Shown: positions 5,667 through 5,755 of the stretch, piece by piece | Position numbering within the stretch: the first letter of the stretch is position 1 | How the letters are laid out: the number at the start of each line of letters is the position of its first letter | Source of the DNA: Massilia sp. | Lineage (GTDB): Bacteria > Pseudomonadota > Gammaproteobacteria > Burkholderiales > Burkholderiaceae_D | Length of the DNA: 5,755 nucleotides | Assembly (NCBI GenBank): GCA_003520365.1 | Contig: DOUW01000336.1 | Location: 1 to 5,755, forward strand | Reading direction: 5' to 3' | The notes under the pieces: generated by a model | Seen by the model: only the letters and a program-made list of their open reading frames with translations | Told to the model about the DNA's origin: nothing | The model's database searches: none | Translations under genes and position numbers: made by a program

Positions 5667-5755
5667 TCACCGTTCGTTGTGGATGAGCCCGATCGCAAGG
5701 CGGAGTAACTGATCGGCAGAAGTAATCTTCTCGCCATCGAGCATCCGGCGCCATC
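5667..5755 (-). CDS. C-terminal end of an unidentified upstream gene
   Basis: A frame enters from the right edge and ends at the TGA at 5667-5669, giving 28 complete codons. The visible end is WRRMLDGEKITSADQLLRLA followed by IGLIHNER. It looks like an amphipathic helix and reads as ordinary protein, unlike the Arg/Pro-rich or Cys-rich alternatives in the other two minus frames. Third-position GC is 20 of 28, lower than in the peptidases. I cannot name a family from so short a piece. A T-rich stretch follows the stop (5651-5660 on the minus strand), but I find no strong stem before it. Confidence 0.45.
   Translation of the reverse strand, partial: WRRMLDGEKITSADQLLRLAIGLIHNER

Noticed and set aside
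5332..5712. 126-codon plus-strand frame, with others at 5175-5525 and 5330-5578
   Set aside because: The products are Arg/Ala-rich without domains, they run across the plus-strand terminator hairpin or the leader of the M13 gene, and none has a good ribosome site.
1..5755. Search for mobile elements, CRISPR arrays, toxin-antitoxin or defence genes
   Set aside because: No transposase, integrase, terminal inverted repeats with target duplications, spaced direct repeats or small paired toxin-antitoxin frames are visible. The region reads as ordinary chromosome with a tandem gene duplication.

Overview
This high-GC window looks like chromosome of a Gram-negative proteobacterium. The GC-rich third codon positions, the Sec-type signal peptides and the style of the enzymes fit a betaproteobacterium of the Massilia/Duganella kind. 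Lysobacter or Xanthomonas relatives are also possible. The organism assignment is inference, because no marker gene is present. All supportable genes lie on the minus strand, so transcription runs from position 5755 towards position 1.

Layout from right to left along transcription: (1) the last 28 codons of an unidentified upstream gene (5667-5755); (2) a 419-nt gene-free stretch (5248-5666) rich in hairpins, including a terminator-like hairpin close to the next gene; (3) a secreted M13-family zinc metallopeptidase of 684 residues (3193-5247) with a GTG start; (4) a 126-nt spacer with two strong inverted repeats, one an intrinsic terminator that points the 'wrong' way (plus strand); (5) a second, paralogous M13 peptidase of 693 residues (985-3066); (6) its intrinsic terminator (933-961); (7) an integral-membrane acyltransferase-3 family protein whose 3' end runs off the window (1-810).

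The core of the window is a tandem duplication of M13 (neprilysin/PepO-like) peptidases. Both copies keep every catalytic and zinc-binding residue I can check, both have a cleavable signal peptide without a lipobox, and neither contains a cysteine. They should act as periplasmic or secreted oligopeptidases on short peptides. The C-terminal catalytic parts are about 81% identical over the last 104 residues, and a counted N-terminal stretch of 82 residues is about 54% identical. This suggests similar chemistry with a diverging substrate chamber. The acyltransferase is separated from them by a terminator and probably has its own promoter; nothing shows a functional link to the peptidases.

I do not see a clearly new biological system. 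The points most worth a second look are the terminator-like hairpin in the leader of the first peptidase, the two plus-oriented terminators in a region with no plus-strand gene, and signs of sequence exchange between the paralogues. Very long plus-strand open frames opposite both peptidases are best explained as high-GC shadows.
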